Source of the DNA: Gp6-AA40 sp035649635 | GTDB taxonomy: Bacteria; Acidobacteriota; Vicinamibacteria; Vicinamibacterales; UBA2999 | Direction: 5' to 3' | DNA length: 64,000 nucleotides | Assembly (NCBI GenBank): GCA_035649635.1 | Contig: DASRJE010000166.1 | Location: 20,956 to 84,955 of the forward strand | Shown: in pieces, positions 31,408 through 39,042 of the stretch | Layout: every line of letters starts with the position of its first letter | Numbering within the stretch: the stretch's first letter is position 1 | Translations under genes and position numbers: made by a program | Notes under the pieces: generated by a model | Database searches by the model: none | The model's input: the letters and a program-made list of their open reading frames with translations, nothing else | What the model was told of the DNA's origin: nothing

Positions 31408-32706
31408 CTAACATTTGACTCGAGGGTTGAGCACGTCCCCGAGCGCAACGAGCGCATCGCGCAGCTGATCGTCTCGCAAGTACGGCGCCGGGCCAAAGCG
31501 AAGCAGATCTCGGCGAGAATCGACGTAAACGCCCCGATCGCGCAGCAGGCGAACGATCGACTTCGCATCGGCGGTCCTAATCGCCAGGAATCCGCCGCGC
31601 CGATCGTCTGCTATTGGCTCGACGAGTGCGAGCGATGGGGCGAGGTCGAGCCGCTCGAACTCGGTTTTCAGAAGTCCCACCTGATGGCGGTTGATCGCCC
31701 GGAGGTTCTCGGGCGTCAGCCCCTGCTGCGCGTGGAACGCGAAGACCGCCGCAGCGCGATAGTGCGATGTCACGTCGTAGGTGGCGCCGCCGAACGCCGC
31801 GGCGCCTTCGCCGTACACGACGCGTCCTGTGCCGCCATCCTCGAGCGCCTCGAAAGCAGCAAACCAGCCGGTCAACACGGGACGCATGTGAGCGCCAGGT
31901 GGGACGCGAAGGAAGCAATTGCCTTCACCCAGCTGGCAGTACTTGTATCCGCCGCCTGTCACGAACACATCGTCCAGGCGCGCGTGCTGGATGTCGAGCG
32001 GCACGACGTTGATCTGGTGATACGCGTCGATTAACAGCGGAATGCCGTGGCGACGGCAGGTGGCCGCGAGCAGGTCCAGACCTGGCACGATCTCGGCTGT
32101 CTCGAACAGGACGCTCGACACCATCACGCACGCGGTGTGTGAATCGAGCGACGCGCTCAGACGCTCGACGAGAGTATCGGCGGGGCTGGCAGGCACGTTG
32201 ACGACGTCGACGCCTTCCTCACCAAGGCGATCCACTTGCCTGCGGATACTGTGGAACTCGCCGTCGGTGGTGACGATACGCCGCCGTGTGAGGAGCGGCA
32301 GCGCCGAGAGCCAACGTGTGACCAGTTCGTGTGTGTTCTGTCCAAGCGCGATGTTGTCAGCGCTGTCACCGATGAGCCGCGCAAATCCGGTACGCACGGC
32401 GGCCGCCTGCACCGCCGCTCGATCCCACTTGTCGTCGACGAACTCCGCCGCATCGAGCCAGGCGCGCTGTTGCGCCTCGAAGCCGACATCGGGCCAGGCC
32501 TGATGTGAATGCCCCGTCAACAGCAGACGTTCGCCCACGCGAAATCGCGAGTAATGTTGCGCGAGAGGATTCGTCGTCGGTCTCCAGTCTTCCGTCTTCA
32601 GTGTACTGTTCCTGTCTGAGCCGAACCCCGAACCCCGAACCCCGAGTCCCGGATCCCGTGTCCCGGATCCCGAGTCCCGGATCCCTGTGCTACTCTCCCC
32701 GAGCAC
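31408..32706 (-). CDS. Kynureninase-like PLP enzyme, start uncertain
   Basis: A fold-type I PLP enzyme of the kynureninase group, which splits kynurenine to anthranilate and alanine. Motifs: RIVTTDGEFHSI near the cofactor phosphate site, LIDAYHQINVVPLD with the cofactor-binding Asp, and TGGGYKYCQLGEGNCF with the Schiff-base Lys. The homologous region begins near HYSRFRVGERLLLTGHSHQ (about 32545). No ATG/GTG/TTG fits there; the frame stays open to ATG 32706 through a repeat that encodes RDSGSG-like residues, which are unlikely to be native. Tryptophan dioxygenase lies 1.5 kb away, supporting a tryptophan-degradation role. A CTG near 32597 may be the true start. Confidence 0.75.
   Translation of the reverse strand: MLGESSTGIRDSGSGTRDPGLGVRGSGFGSDRNSTLKTEDWRPTTNPLAQHYSRFRVGERLLLTGHSHQAWPDVGFEAQQRAWLDAAEFVDDKWDRAAVQAAAVRTGFARLIGDSADNIALGQNTHELVTRWLSALPLLTRRRIVTTDGEFHSIRRQVDRLGEEGVDVVNVPASPADTLVERLSASLDSHTACVMVSSVLFETAEIVPGLDLLAATCRRHGIPLLIDAYHQINVVPLDIQHARLDDVFVTGGGYKYCQLGEGNCFLRVPPGAHMRPVLTGWFAAFEALEDGGTGRVVYGEGAAAFGGATYDVTSHYRAAAVFAFHAQQGLTPENLRAINRHQVGLLKTEFERLDLAPSLALVEPIADDRRGGFLAIRTADAKSIVRLLRDRGVYVDSRRDLLRFGPAPYLRDDQLRDALVALGDVLNPRVKC
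32621..32685. repeat. Tandem CCCGAAC/CCCGGAT word repeat
   Basis: CCGAAC repeats three times and then CCCGAGT, CCCGGATC and CCCGTGT words alternate, ending just upstream of the propeller gene. Unlike the other word repeats only one arm is present, so no hairpin forms. It lies between divergent genes and inside the open frame upstream of the kynureninase-like enzyme. Confidence 0.6.
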
Positions 32707-32717
32707 CAGGAGGCACT

Positions 32718-33737
32718 ATGAACGCAGCCATTGGCCGGAGGCTGTTGCTGTCCGCACTATTACTGACGTTTTCTTCCGCGGTCACTGCACAGGTCCGGAT
32801 CGTTCAAACGAACTCGCAAGGAGACAACATCCATCTGATTGATCCTGCGACGAACCAAATCGTTGGAGAGGTCAAAGGCGTACCGATTAACCACGGCGCC
32901 ACCGCGTTGCCCGATGGCAGCCGTTTCTTTTTCAGCAGTGAAGCGGAGCAGACCCTTCACGTCGTGGACGGCAAGACGCTCCAGACGACCAAGAAGATTC
33001 CGCTGACCGGCCGACCGAACAACATCTCCATCAGCAAGGACGGCGCGCGTGTCTATGTCGGGATCGTGTCGGCGCCCGGCGCCGTCGACGTGATTGATAC
33101 GAAAACGCTCGAGCGCGTGAAGAGCCTTCCGATGAAGGGAGGCATCCACAACGTGTACGTCACGCCCGACGGCAGGCACGTCATAGCGGGCTCGATTGGC
33201 GGCCGGCTCATGACCGTGGTCGATCAGAAGACCGACGAGCCATTATGGACGCTCTTCGAAGAAGGTGTGCGTCCGATGGCCTTCGAGGTGAATCCCGACG
33301 GTTCCACCAAGCGCATTTTCGTCCAGCTTTCCAACGTCCACGGATTCGCGATCGTCGACTTCCACCAGCGCAAGGAAGTGGGTCGTATCACGCTGCCCGA
33401 TGACGTTCCGGCGGAGAAAGTGGACAAGGGCCCCTTCAATGCGTCGCCGTCGCACGGTATTGGTGTGGCGCCAGATGGGAAGACGCTTTGGGTGACCAGC
33501 CGACCGAACGCGCGCGTCTATACCTACTCCCTGCCGGATCTGAAGCTCCTGCCGGACCCGGTGGATCTTGGTGGCCGGCCCGACTGGGTAACCTTCACGC
33601 CGGACAGCAAGCTTATCTACATCACAACGGAAAACACCGACCTCGTTCATGCCATCGACGTCGCGTCGCGCAAGGAAGTGGCCCAGATCAAGGTCGGCAA
33701 ATCCCCGAAGCGCAATATCACCGCAGTGATCCGGTAG
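32718..33737 (+). CDS. Secreted YncE-like beta-propeller protein
   Basis: A protein of 339 residues with a signal peptide (RRLLLSALLLTFSSAVTAQ) and seven repeats of a 40-45-residue beta-blade (IHLIDPATNQIVGEV, LHVVDGKTLQTTKKI, VDVIDTKTLERVKSL and similar). Such YVTN/PQQ-associated propellers act as periplasmic binding platforms, often for quinoprotein or cytochrome partners. The ATG has AGGAGG six bases upstream. A small monohaem cytochrome follows by 52 bases in the same direction, probably its electron partner. Confidence 0.87.
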   Translation: MNAAIGRRLLLSALLLTFSSAVTAQVRIVQTNSQGDNIHLIDPATNQIVGEVKGVPINHGATALPDGSRFFFSSEAEQTLHVVDGKTLQTTKKIPLTGRPNNISISKDGARVYVGIVSAPGAVDVIDTKTLERVKSLPMKGGIHNVYVTPDGRHVIAGSIGGRLMTVVDQKTDEPLWTLFEEGVRPMAFEVNPDGSTKRIFVQLSNVHGFAIVDFHQRKEVGRITLPDDVPAEKVDKGPFNASPSHGIGVAPDGKTLWVTSRPNARVYTYSLPDLKLLPDPVDLGGRPDWVTFTPDSKLIYITTENTDLVHAIDVASRKEVAQIKVGKSPKRNITAVIR

Positions 33738-33789
33738 TTCCAGGTTCATCGTTCCGCGTTCGGTCCAATGTTCTGGGATTGAGGTCGGC

Positions 33790-34086
33790 ATGCGTTTGGT
33801 GATCGCCGGGGTTAGTGGGCTTCTTGCGCTGGTTGTACTCTCGGCCTCAGGCGCGCAGGCAGTATCGCCGGAAGACGAGCTCCCGGATGGCGAGGGCAAG
33901 AAGATTCTCGTCAGCTCGTGCACGAGCTGCCACGATCTGACCGAGGTCACCAAATTTCGCGGCTACTACGATCGCAAACAGTGGCGCGACATCGTTGTAA
34001 CGATGATGGACTACGGCGCGCCGGTGAACGAGAAGCAGGTCGACGTGCTTGCGGACTACCTGGCCGAGCATCTTGGAAGACGGTAG
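33790..34086 (+). CDS. Small periplasmic monohaem cytochrome c
   Basis: A protein of 98 residues. A signal peptide (GVSGLLALVVLSASGAQA) is followed by a single haem-binding CTSCH and a distal Met likely in VVTMMDYG. It resembles the small cytochrome domain of quinohaemoprotein-type systems (EGKKILVSSCTSCHDLTEV). It follows the propeller gene and may accept electrons from it or from a partner encoded elsewhere. Confidence 0.87.
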   Translation: MRLVIAGVSGLLALVVLSASGAQAVSPEDELPDGEGKKILVSSCTSCHDLTEVTKFRGYYDRKQWRDIVVTMMDYGAPVNEKQVDVLADYLAEHLGRR

Positions 34087-34091
34087 AGCAG

Positions 34092-34260
34092 TGTTGATTT
34101 GTGATCGTTGATTGTTGATTCGTTGGTGATTGTTGATTATCGATTGATGATTAGTCTTTCGGTGGGTTTGTTGCGCCTCAGCGCTGCAGGCCACAATCAT
34201 CGATCAAAAACCATCAATCAACAACGATTCCAAGATCAAAGATCATCAAATCAGTAATCG
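34092..34260. repeat. Word-repeat hairpin (GTTGATTGTTGATT family), copy 1
   Basis: The left arm (34092-34153) repeats GATCGTTGATTGTTGATTCG and GGTGATTGTTGATTATCG; the right arm (34193-34260) holds complementary words such as AATCATCGATC and CATCAATCAACAACG. It lies exactly between the converging cytochrome and tryptophan dioxygenase genes. The second copy is at 63415-63525. Confidence 0.72.
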
Positions 34261-34264
34261 TCAT

Positions 34265-35095
34265 TCACAGCCTGGAGCGAATCTCCCAGAGATCCGGAAA
34301 AAGATTCCTCCCCAACGTCGATTGCAGATAGGCGGCTCCGCGTGAGCCGCCTGTGCCTCGCTTGCTGCCGATCGTGCGCTCGACCATCCTGACGTGACGG
34401 TAACGCCATTCCGCGATTCCTTCGTCCAGGTCGACGAGACGCTCGCAGATCTCGGCGCTCTTCACGTCGCGACGATAGACATCGAGCAGGATCTGCTGGA
34501 TCTCTGACGTGGGCTCGATTGGCTTCGAGTAGTCACGAGTCAGATGTGAATCCGGTACCGGATATCCTTCGCGCGCCAGGTAGTGAAGAAACGCGTCCCA
34601 CACCGTCGGCTGCCGGTACCGACGCTCGAGCGCGAGCCGGCCCGGGCTGCCCTCGGGAAAGCGCGCGAGCGCGGATTCAGTCTTGGCACCGAGCAGAAAC
34701 TCGATCTGACGGAACTGATTCGACTGAAAGCCACTCGCCGCCTCGAGGCGCGCGCGGAACGAGAGAAACTCGAGCGGCGTCATGGTCTCCAGAATGTCGA
34801 GCTGAGCGACGAGGACTTTGAGGATCGTGAGGATTCGTTTCAGCGTGTGCTGCGCGCGATGTGGTTTGTCACTCCTGAACAGGATCTCGACGTGCTCGAT
34901 CTCGTGCAGCATCTCTTTGAACCACAGCTCGTACACCTGGTGGATGACGATGAACAGCATCTCGTCATGCTCGGGCCCCGCTGAGCGGGGCACCTGCAGG
35001 GAGAGCAGCGTGTCGAGCTGAAGGTAGCTTTGATACGTAACGGACGCCTCTGATTCCTGCATTGGTCGGCTCCCGTGAAAGGGGTCGGGAGTCAT
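34265..35095 (-). CDS. kynA: Tryptophan 2,3-dioxygenase
   Basis: A haem enzyme that opens the indole ring of tryptophan to N-formylkynurenine, the first step of the kynurenine pathway. The protein has 276 residues, normal for bacterial TDO. Diagnostic stretches are YQSYLQLDTLLSLQVP, FIVIHQVYELWFKEMLHEIE, ARLEAASGFQSNQFR and WRYRHVRMVERTIG (proximal histidine region), then TGGSRGAAYL. Its ATG (35095) overlaps the MutS-like stop in an ATGA; ATG 35062 with GGGAG upstream is the alternative. Kynureninase is close by, but no formamidase or kynurenine monooxygenase is seen. Confidence 0.94.
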   Translation of the reverse strand: MTPDPFHGSRPMQESEASVTYQSYLQLDTLLSLQVPRSAGPEHDEMLFIVIHQVYELWFKEMLHEIEHVEILFRSDKPHRAQHTLKRILTILKVLVAQLDILETMTPLEFLSFRARLEAASGFQSNQFRQIEFLLGAKTESALARFPEGSPGRLALERRYRQPTVWDAFLHYLAREGYPVPDSHLTRDYSKPIEPTSEIQQILLDVYRRDVKSAEICERLVDLDEGIAEWRYRHVRMVERTIGSKRGTGGSRGAAYLQSTLGRNLFPDLWEIRSRL

Positions 35096-36906
35096 TCCGC
35101 CCCCTTATCAGCATCCCCAGGCACATCGAGACCCACGGCGCGCATCAGCGCGATGGCGTTGCTTCGCGTCACCGGTCCTGGCTTCATGCGGTAATCGAAA
35201 TGGATCTCGTTGCCCTCGAACCAGTCCTCGAAATGGACGTTGACTGCGCGCGGAGCCAGCGCCCGCGCGATCGAGGTCAAGGCGAGGTCGTGAGTCGTGA
35301 CCAGGCCGATCGCGCCGTGATTCAAGAGGCTGCGCAAGACGCCGGACGCGCCGACGAGTCGATCGTGCGAATTGGTGCCGTGAAAAAGCTCGTCCAGCAG
35401 GAAGAGCAACGGTGTCGATCCGTTGGCGAGGTCCGCAAGCGCGCGCACACGGGTGATCTCGGCGTAGAACCGTGATCGTCCTTCCTGCAGTGAGTCCTGA
35501 ATGCGTAACGTCGCGCCCAGCCGCAGCGGCGTGAGGCGAAGCGATGCGGCCCGCACCGGTGCACCAGCCTGGGCAAGTACCGCGTTGATCCCCACCGTTC
35601 TGAGTAGAGTGCTTTTGCCCGACATGTTTGAGCCGCTGACCACCAGCAGACGATGTTCCTCGTTCATGCGGACGGCGTTGCGCACGCAGCGAGCAGCCGG
35701 AATGAGCGGATGGCCCACGTCAACGCCGTCGAACAGGGCGGACGTCCCCTCAGTCATGATCGAGGGGAACGGATCGCTCGGATGCTCGAACTTGAACGCC
35801 GAAAGCGATGAGAGCGCCTCGATTTCCGCGACCGCATCGAGCCACCGGCGAATATGACGCCCGTGTCGCGCGCGCCAGGCCTCGATGGCCCAGGCCGCGT
35901 GCGTTCCCCACAGGAATGGCATCGACAGGATCAGGAAGATCAGGTTGTGCTGCCAGTCGTGCAACTCCACCAGCCGATGCAGCGAGCGGATGGCCGATGA
36001 GGCTCGGCCCGTGCCGGTATCGATCGCCTGACGCAGCGACTGCAGGCGGGGCGTTGCGAATTGCTGTTGCTCGAGCTGTTCGAGCAAATGTCCGACGACG
36101 TCGAGATCGCGGGCGGCCGCCGCCGCGCGATGCAGCGCCCGCTCGACGCGACGCTGCTGGGGCCAGGCGAAGCCGACCTGAATGGCGAGCGCGATCTGCA
36201 ATGGAACTTCGCTGCCGCCGCTGAGAAATATCGCCGCCGTCAGAATGACCGAAGCGGTGAGGCCGACGGCGATCCATCGTGCCCACAGTGGCCTCAGAAT
36301 CTGAGGCGCTTCCGCCCAGCTCACCAGTTCGTCGCCATGCACGCCCGCCGCGACGTCCGTCCCGGCGAGCGACAGCGTTTCGCGCAGATCGAGCAACGGC
36401 GTGAGCTCAGCGACCGCTTCCTGCCGGGCCGTGATCTCGGGCGGCTTCGCTGGCGCAGTCAACCAACCCGCAAGCGTTGCCTCTCCGGGCCGCGTCCGCG
36501 CAATCGAGAGCAGTTCGAACAGCGATCCGTGGCCGAACAGGTCGAGATCGTTCGCATACAGATGGTTGTCGTCGCGGAAACGCTCGCCCGGCTCGCCTGT
36601 TCCCTGCCAGCGATCCTCGATTCGCGCGATCCCGCGCTCGTAGAAGGCGATCGATCTCGCCGCCTCGTCACGTCGGCGAATCACCTCTTCGTGCCGTCGC
36701 ACGAGGACGATGAACGCGACGATGGGGAGCAGGATCACCCAGACATTAAGGGCCTGCCGCCAGGCAAGCACGAGGACCAGAACGGCCACTGCAAAGACAG
36801 CGAGCCGCGCGAAGCTGAACTGGCGATCTCTCCGGATCTGTCGCTCATGGACGAGCCGCCGGTCGATTAATCGAGTGCGATAGACGTCACCGGGGTCGCC
36901 GCCCAT
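35092..36906 (-). CDS. Membrane-anchored MutS-family ATPase
   Basis: A protein of 604 residues. The C-terminal third is the MutS ATPase: Walker A VVSGSNMSGKSTLLRT, then Walker B LLFLLDELFHGTN and the histidine of TTHDLALTS. The mismatch-recognition and connector domains of true MutS are absent. Instead three hydrophobic regions occur: about 30-68 (LAVFAVAVLVLVLAWRQ, WVILLPIVAFIVLV), 205-240 and 330-352, so the protein sits in the inner membrane. It is co-transcribed with tryptophan dioxygenase through an ATGA overlap. The start at 36906 is the first Met after a frame shared with the MocR promoter. A repair role is doubtful. Confidence 0.85.
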   Translation of the reverse strand: MGGDPGDVYRTRLIDRRLVHERQIRRDRQFSFARLAVFAVAVLVLVLAWRQALNVWVILLPIVAFIVLVRRHEEVIRRRDEAARSIAFYERGIARIEDRWQGTGEPGERFRDDNHLYANDLDLFGHGSLFELLSIARTRPGEATLAGWLTAPAKPPEITARQEAVAELTPLLDLRETLSLAGTDVAAGVHGDELVSWAEAPQILRPLWARWIAVGLTASVILTAAIFLSGGSEVPLQIALAIQVGFAWPQQRRVERALHRAAAAARDLDVVGHLLEQLEQQQFATPRLQSLRQAIDTGTGRASSAIRSLHRLVELHDWQHNLIFLILSMPFLWGTHAAWAIEAWRARHGRHIRRWLDAVAEIEALSSLSAFKFEHPSDPFPSIMTEGTSALFDGVDVGHPLIPAARCVRNAVRMNEEHRLLVVSGSNMSGKSTLLRTVGINAVLAQAGAPVRAASLRLTPLRLGATLRIQDSLQEGRSRFYAEITRVRALADLANGSTPLLFLLDELFHGTNSHDRLVGASGVLRSLLNHGAIGLVTTHDLALTSIARALAPRAVNVHFEDWFEGNEIHFDYRMKPGPVTRSNAIALMRAVGLDVPGDADKGAE

Positions 36907-36983
36907 CCCTAGATTGTGTCTCAGAGCGCGCGACAAGAGGCCAAAACAGCAGCTCCGGACCGCGAGGGGCGCGGAGTGCAAGT

Positions 36984-38345
36984 ATGCTACAGTACAAAAT
37001 ATATTACGTAATGTATCGACATTCGGCAATCAATGGCGCCACGGCAGCAGCGATAGCGGCCTCGATTGAGCAGGCTATGCTCTCCGGAAAGTTGTCCGGC
37101 GGCAGTCGTTTGCCGCCTATACGTGAGCTGGCGAACAGTCTCCGGGTGAGTCCTGTCACCGTGGCAGCTGCGTATCGAGTGCTCCGTTCTCGCGGTCTGG
37201 CGCTTGGGCAGGGCCGGAGAGGAACGACGTTGCGAGCTCCGGTACCCCTGGCGCCTGCGCCCATCAGCCGAAGTCGTTACGCTCCCGGACTGGTCGATCT
37301 CGCAACCGGCAACCCTGATCCTGGTTTTCTTCCACAAATCGGTGGCGCTCTTCGCGGCGTGGATCCGGACACGCGCCTTTACGGAGGGCCGCTGGAATTG
37401 CCCGACCTCATCGCCTTTGCCTCGGCCGAGTTTGCCGCCGACGGCGTTGCCGCTGGTCCGGTCGCCGTGACAAGTGGCAGCCTCGACGCCATCGAGCGGC
37501 TGTTGCGTGAACACGCGCGACCGGGCGATCAGGTCGCAGTAGAGGACCCTACGTTCCCCGCGCTGCTCGATCTACTGGCGTCGAATGGCCTGGTGCCGGT
37601 GCCATTCGGCGTTGACGATGACGGGCCGCAGGCGGATTTACTCGAGCGCGCACTACGCGCGCGCGCGACCGAGTCCAGGGTGTCCGCGGTCGTGGTGTCC
37701 TCGCGCGCGCAGAATCCTACTGGCGCCGCCATCAGTGAGCAGCGTGCTGACGACCTTGCTCGCGTTCTTCGTCGTGCGCGAGCGTTGTTGATCGAGGTCG
37801 ATGAGTCTTCAGCGGTGTCAGGTTCACCCCTTGTGACGCTCACCGAAGGGACAGAACACTGGGCTGTCGTCAGGTCTACGTCGAAGTGGCTCGGGCCCGA
37901 CCTGCGCGTTGCCGTGGTGACCGGAGACCCCATCACGATTGCGCGGCTGCGGCGGCGGCAGGCGATTAGTGTCCGCTGGGTCAGTCACCTGCTGCAGCGC
38001 CTGACGCTGGCGCTCTGGTCCGATCCGTCGAGCGGCCGCCTTTTCTCGAGGGCCGCCGAAGCCTACGCGGCGCGACGCAATGCCGTCATCGACGCACTGG
38101 CTGCGCACGACATTCACGCGCACGGGCGATCCGGGTTCAATGTGTGGATTCCCGTCCGAGAGGAAACCGCGACCGTGCAGGCGCTCGCCGATCGAGGGTG
38201 GGCCGTGGCGGCGGGCGAGCGCTTTCGTCTTCACAGCCCGCCGGCCATTCGGGTTACCACATCGGCGTTGCGACCGGAGGAGGCGAAGCGGTTCGCCGCC
38301 GATCTCGCGATGGCCGCGCGTCCGCGAGCACCGGTGGTTGCGTAG
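36984..38345 (+). CDS. MocR/GntR-family regulator with aminotransferase domain
   Basis: A protein of about 453 residues. The N-terminal winged helix (MLSGKLSGGSRLPPIRELAN, SLRVSPVTVAAAYRVLRSRG) is GntR type; residues about 100-445 are a fold-type I aminotransferase-like domain (SGSLDAIERLLREHARPGDQ, VVSSRAQNPTGAAIS, STSKWLGPDLRVAVV with the cofactor Lys). MocR proteins sense PLP-linked metabolites and usually control a neighbour, here perhaps the divergent mutS-like/kynA operon. GGAG precedes ATG 36984; ATG 37011 would fit better if the dyad overlapping the start is the promoter. It overlaps the DUF2461 gene by 92 bp at the 3' end. Confidence 0.88.
   Translation: MLQYKIYYVMYRHSAINGATAAAIAASIEQAMLSGKLSGGSRLPPIRELANSLRVSPVTVAAAYRVLRSRGLALGQGRRGTTLRAPVPLAPAPISRSRYAPGLVDLATGNPDPGFLPQIGGALRGVDPDTRLYGGPLELPDLIAFASAEFAADGVAAGPVAVTSGSLDAIERLLREHARPGDQVAVEDPTFPALLDLLASNGLVPVPFGVDDDGPQADLLERALRARATESRVSAVVVSSRAQNPTGAAISEQRADDLARVLRRARALLIEVDESSAVSGSPLVTLTEGTEHWAVVRSTSKWLGPDLRVAVVTGDPITIARLRRRQAISVRWVSHLLQRLTLALWSDPSSGRLFSRAAEAYAARRNAVIDALAAHDIHAHGRSGFNVWIPVREETATVQALADRGWAVAAGERFRLHSPPAIRVTTSALRPEEAKRFAADLAMAARPRAPVVA
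36988..37015. promoter_or_regulatory. AT-rich dyad overlapping the MocR start
   Basis: TACAGTAC (36988-36995) and GTAATGTA (37008-37015) form a dyad with seven of eight matches around an AT-rich centre (AAAATATATTAC). It stands out from the GC-rich surroundings and is a candidate autoregulatory operator or promoter. If so, translation probably starts at 37011 or later. Confidence 0.5.
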
Positions 38346-39009
38346 CCGACTCCAGCATGGCGCTATTGAGAAACCTGACGAGCGGGGTCACCGCCTTGAA
38401 GACATGCAGCAGCTCGGAATAGAAGCGCGGGCTCGTGGCAAACGCCGCCTCGTATTCGCATCCGCCGATGAACTGCTTGAACTGCAGGTAGTGAGCCGCG
38501 GGATGATCTTTCACATAGCCGTTGGGCACGCGGCTCAGGCGATCGCCGGTCAGCCCTCCCACCGTCTTCTTGAAGGCCGGCGCCATGACCAATCGATGGA
38601 GGCGAGGATGCGTCGCCGCGATCTGGTGGCGAATCGCCTGCAGATCCGAGGTCGAAGGCATGTACATGCCGCCGCCGATCCACACCCAGGATGGCGCCAC
38701 TTCGAAGTAGAGGCCGGCGCCCTGGTTCCGCGCGAAATGGCGGCTCGGAAAATGCGCGGCGATGGCGGTCTTGAGCGGGGTCTTGTCGTTGCTGAACCGC
38801 GTGTCGCGATAGATGCGAAAGAGCGAGACCTTGGGATCCGCGATCAGCTCCGGCGCGAAGGTGTTGAAATCGGTCGACAACCGTCCCAGCACCTCGATCA
38901 TCGGTCCGCGAACGTGTTGCTCGTAATCTTCCTTGCGCTCGCGAAACCATTCGCGGTCGTTGTTCCGTTTGAGCGCTCGTAAAAAGGAAACCGTCTTCTT
39001 CGTGAACAT
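38254..39009 (-). CDS. DUF2461 family protein
   Basis: A protein of 251 residues of the DUF2461/TIGR02453 family: FLRALKRNNDREWFRERKEDYE at the N-terminus, SLFRIYRDTRFSNDKTPLKT in the middle and PAAHYLQFKQFIGGCEYE later. Function unknown; members occur widely in bacteria and fungi. About 30 C-terminal residues (ADARPSRDRRRTASPPPVA) are encoded opposite the end of the MocR gene, a 92-bp convergent overlap. No signal peptide is present. Confidence 0.87.
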   Translation of the reverse strand: MFTKKTVSFLRALKRNNDREWFRERKEDYEQHVRGPMIEVLGRLSTDFNTFAPELIADPKVSLFRIYRDTRFSNDKTPLKTAIAAHFPSRHFARNQGAGLYFEVAPSWVWIGGGMYMPSTSDLQAIRHQIAATHPRLHRLVMAPAFKKTVGGLTGDRLSRVPNGYVKDHPAAHYLQFKQFIGGCEYEAAFATSPRFYSELLHVFKAVTPLVRFLNSAMLESATQPPVLADARPSRDRRRTASPPPVATPMW

Positions 39010-39042
39010 CGCCCGATCAAGTTACCTTACTATTAGAGTCTC

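Noticed and set aside
35092..36906. Canonical mismatch-repair MutS
   Set aside because: Only the ATPase part matches; the N-terminal recognition domains are missing and membrane helices are present.
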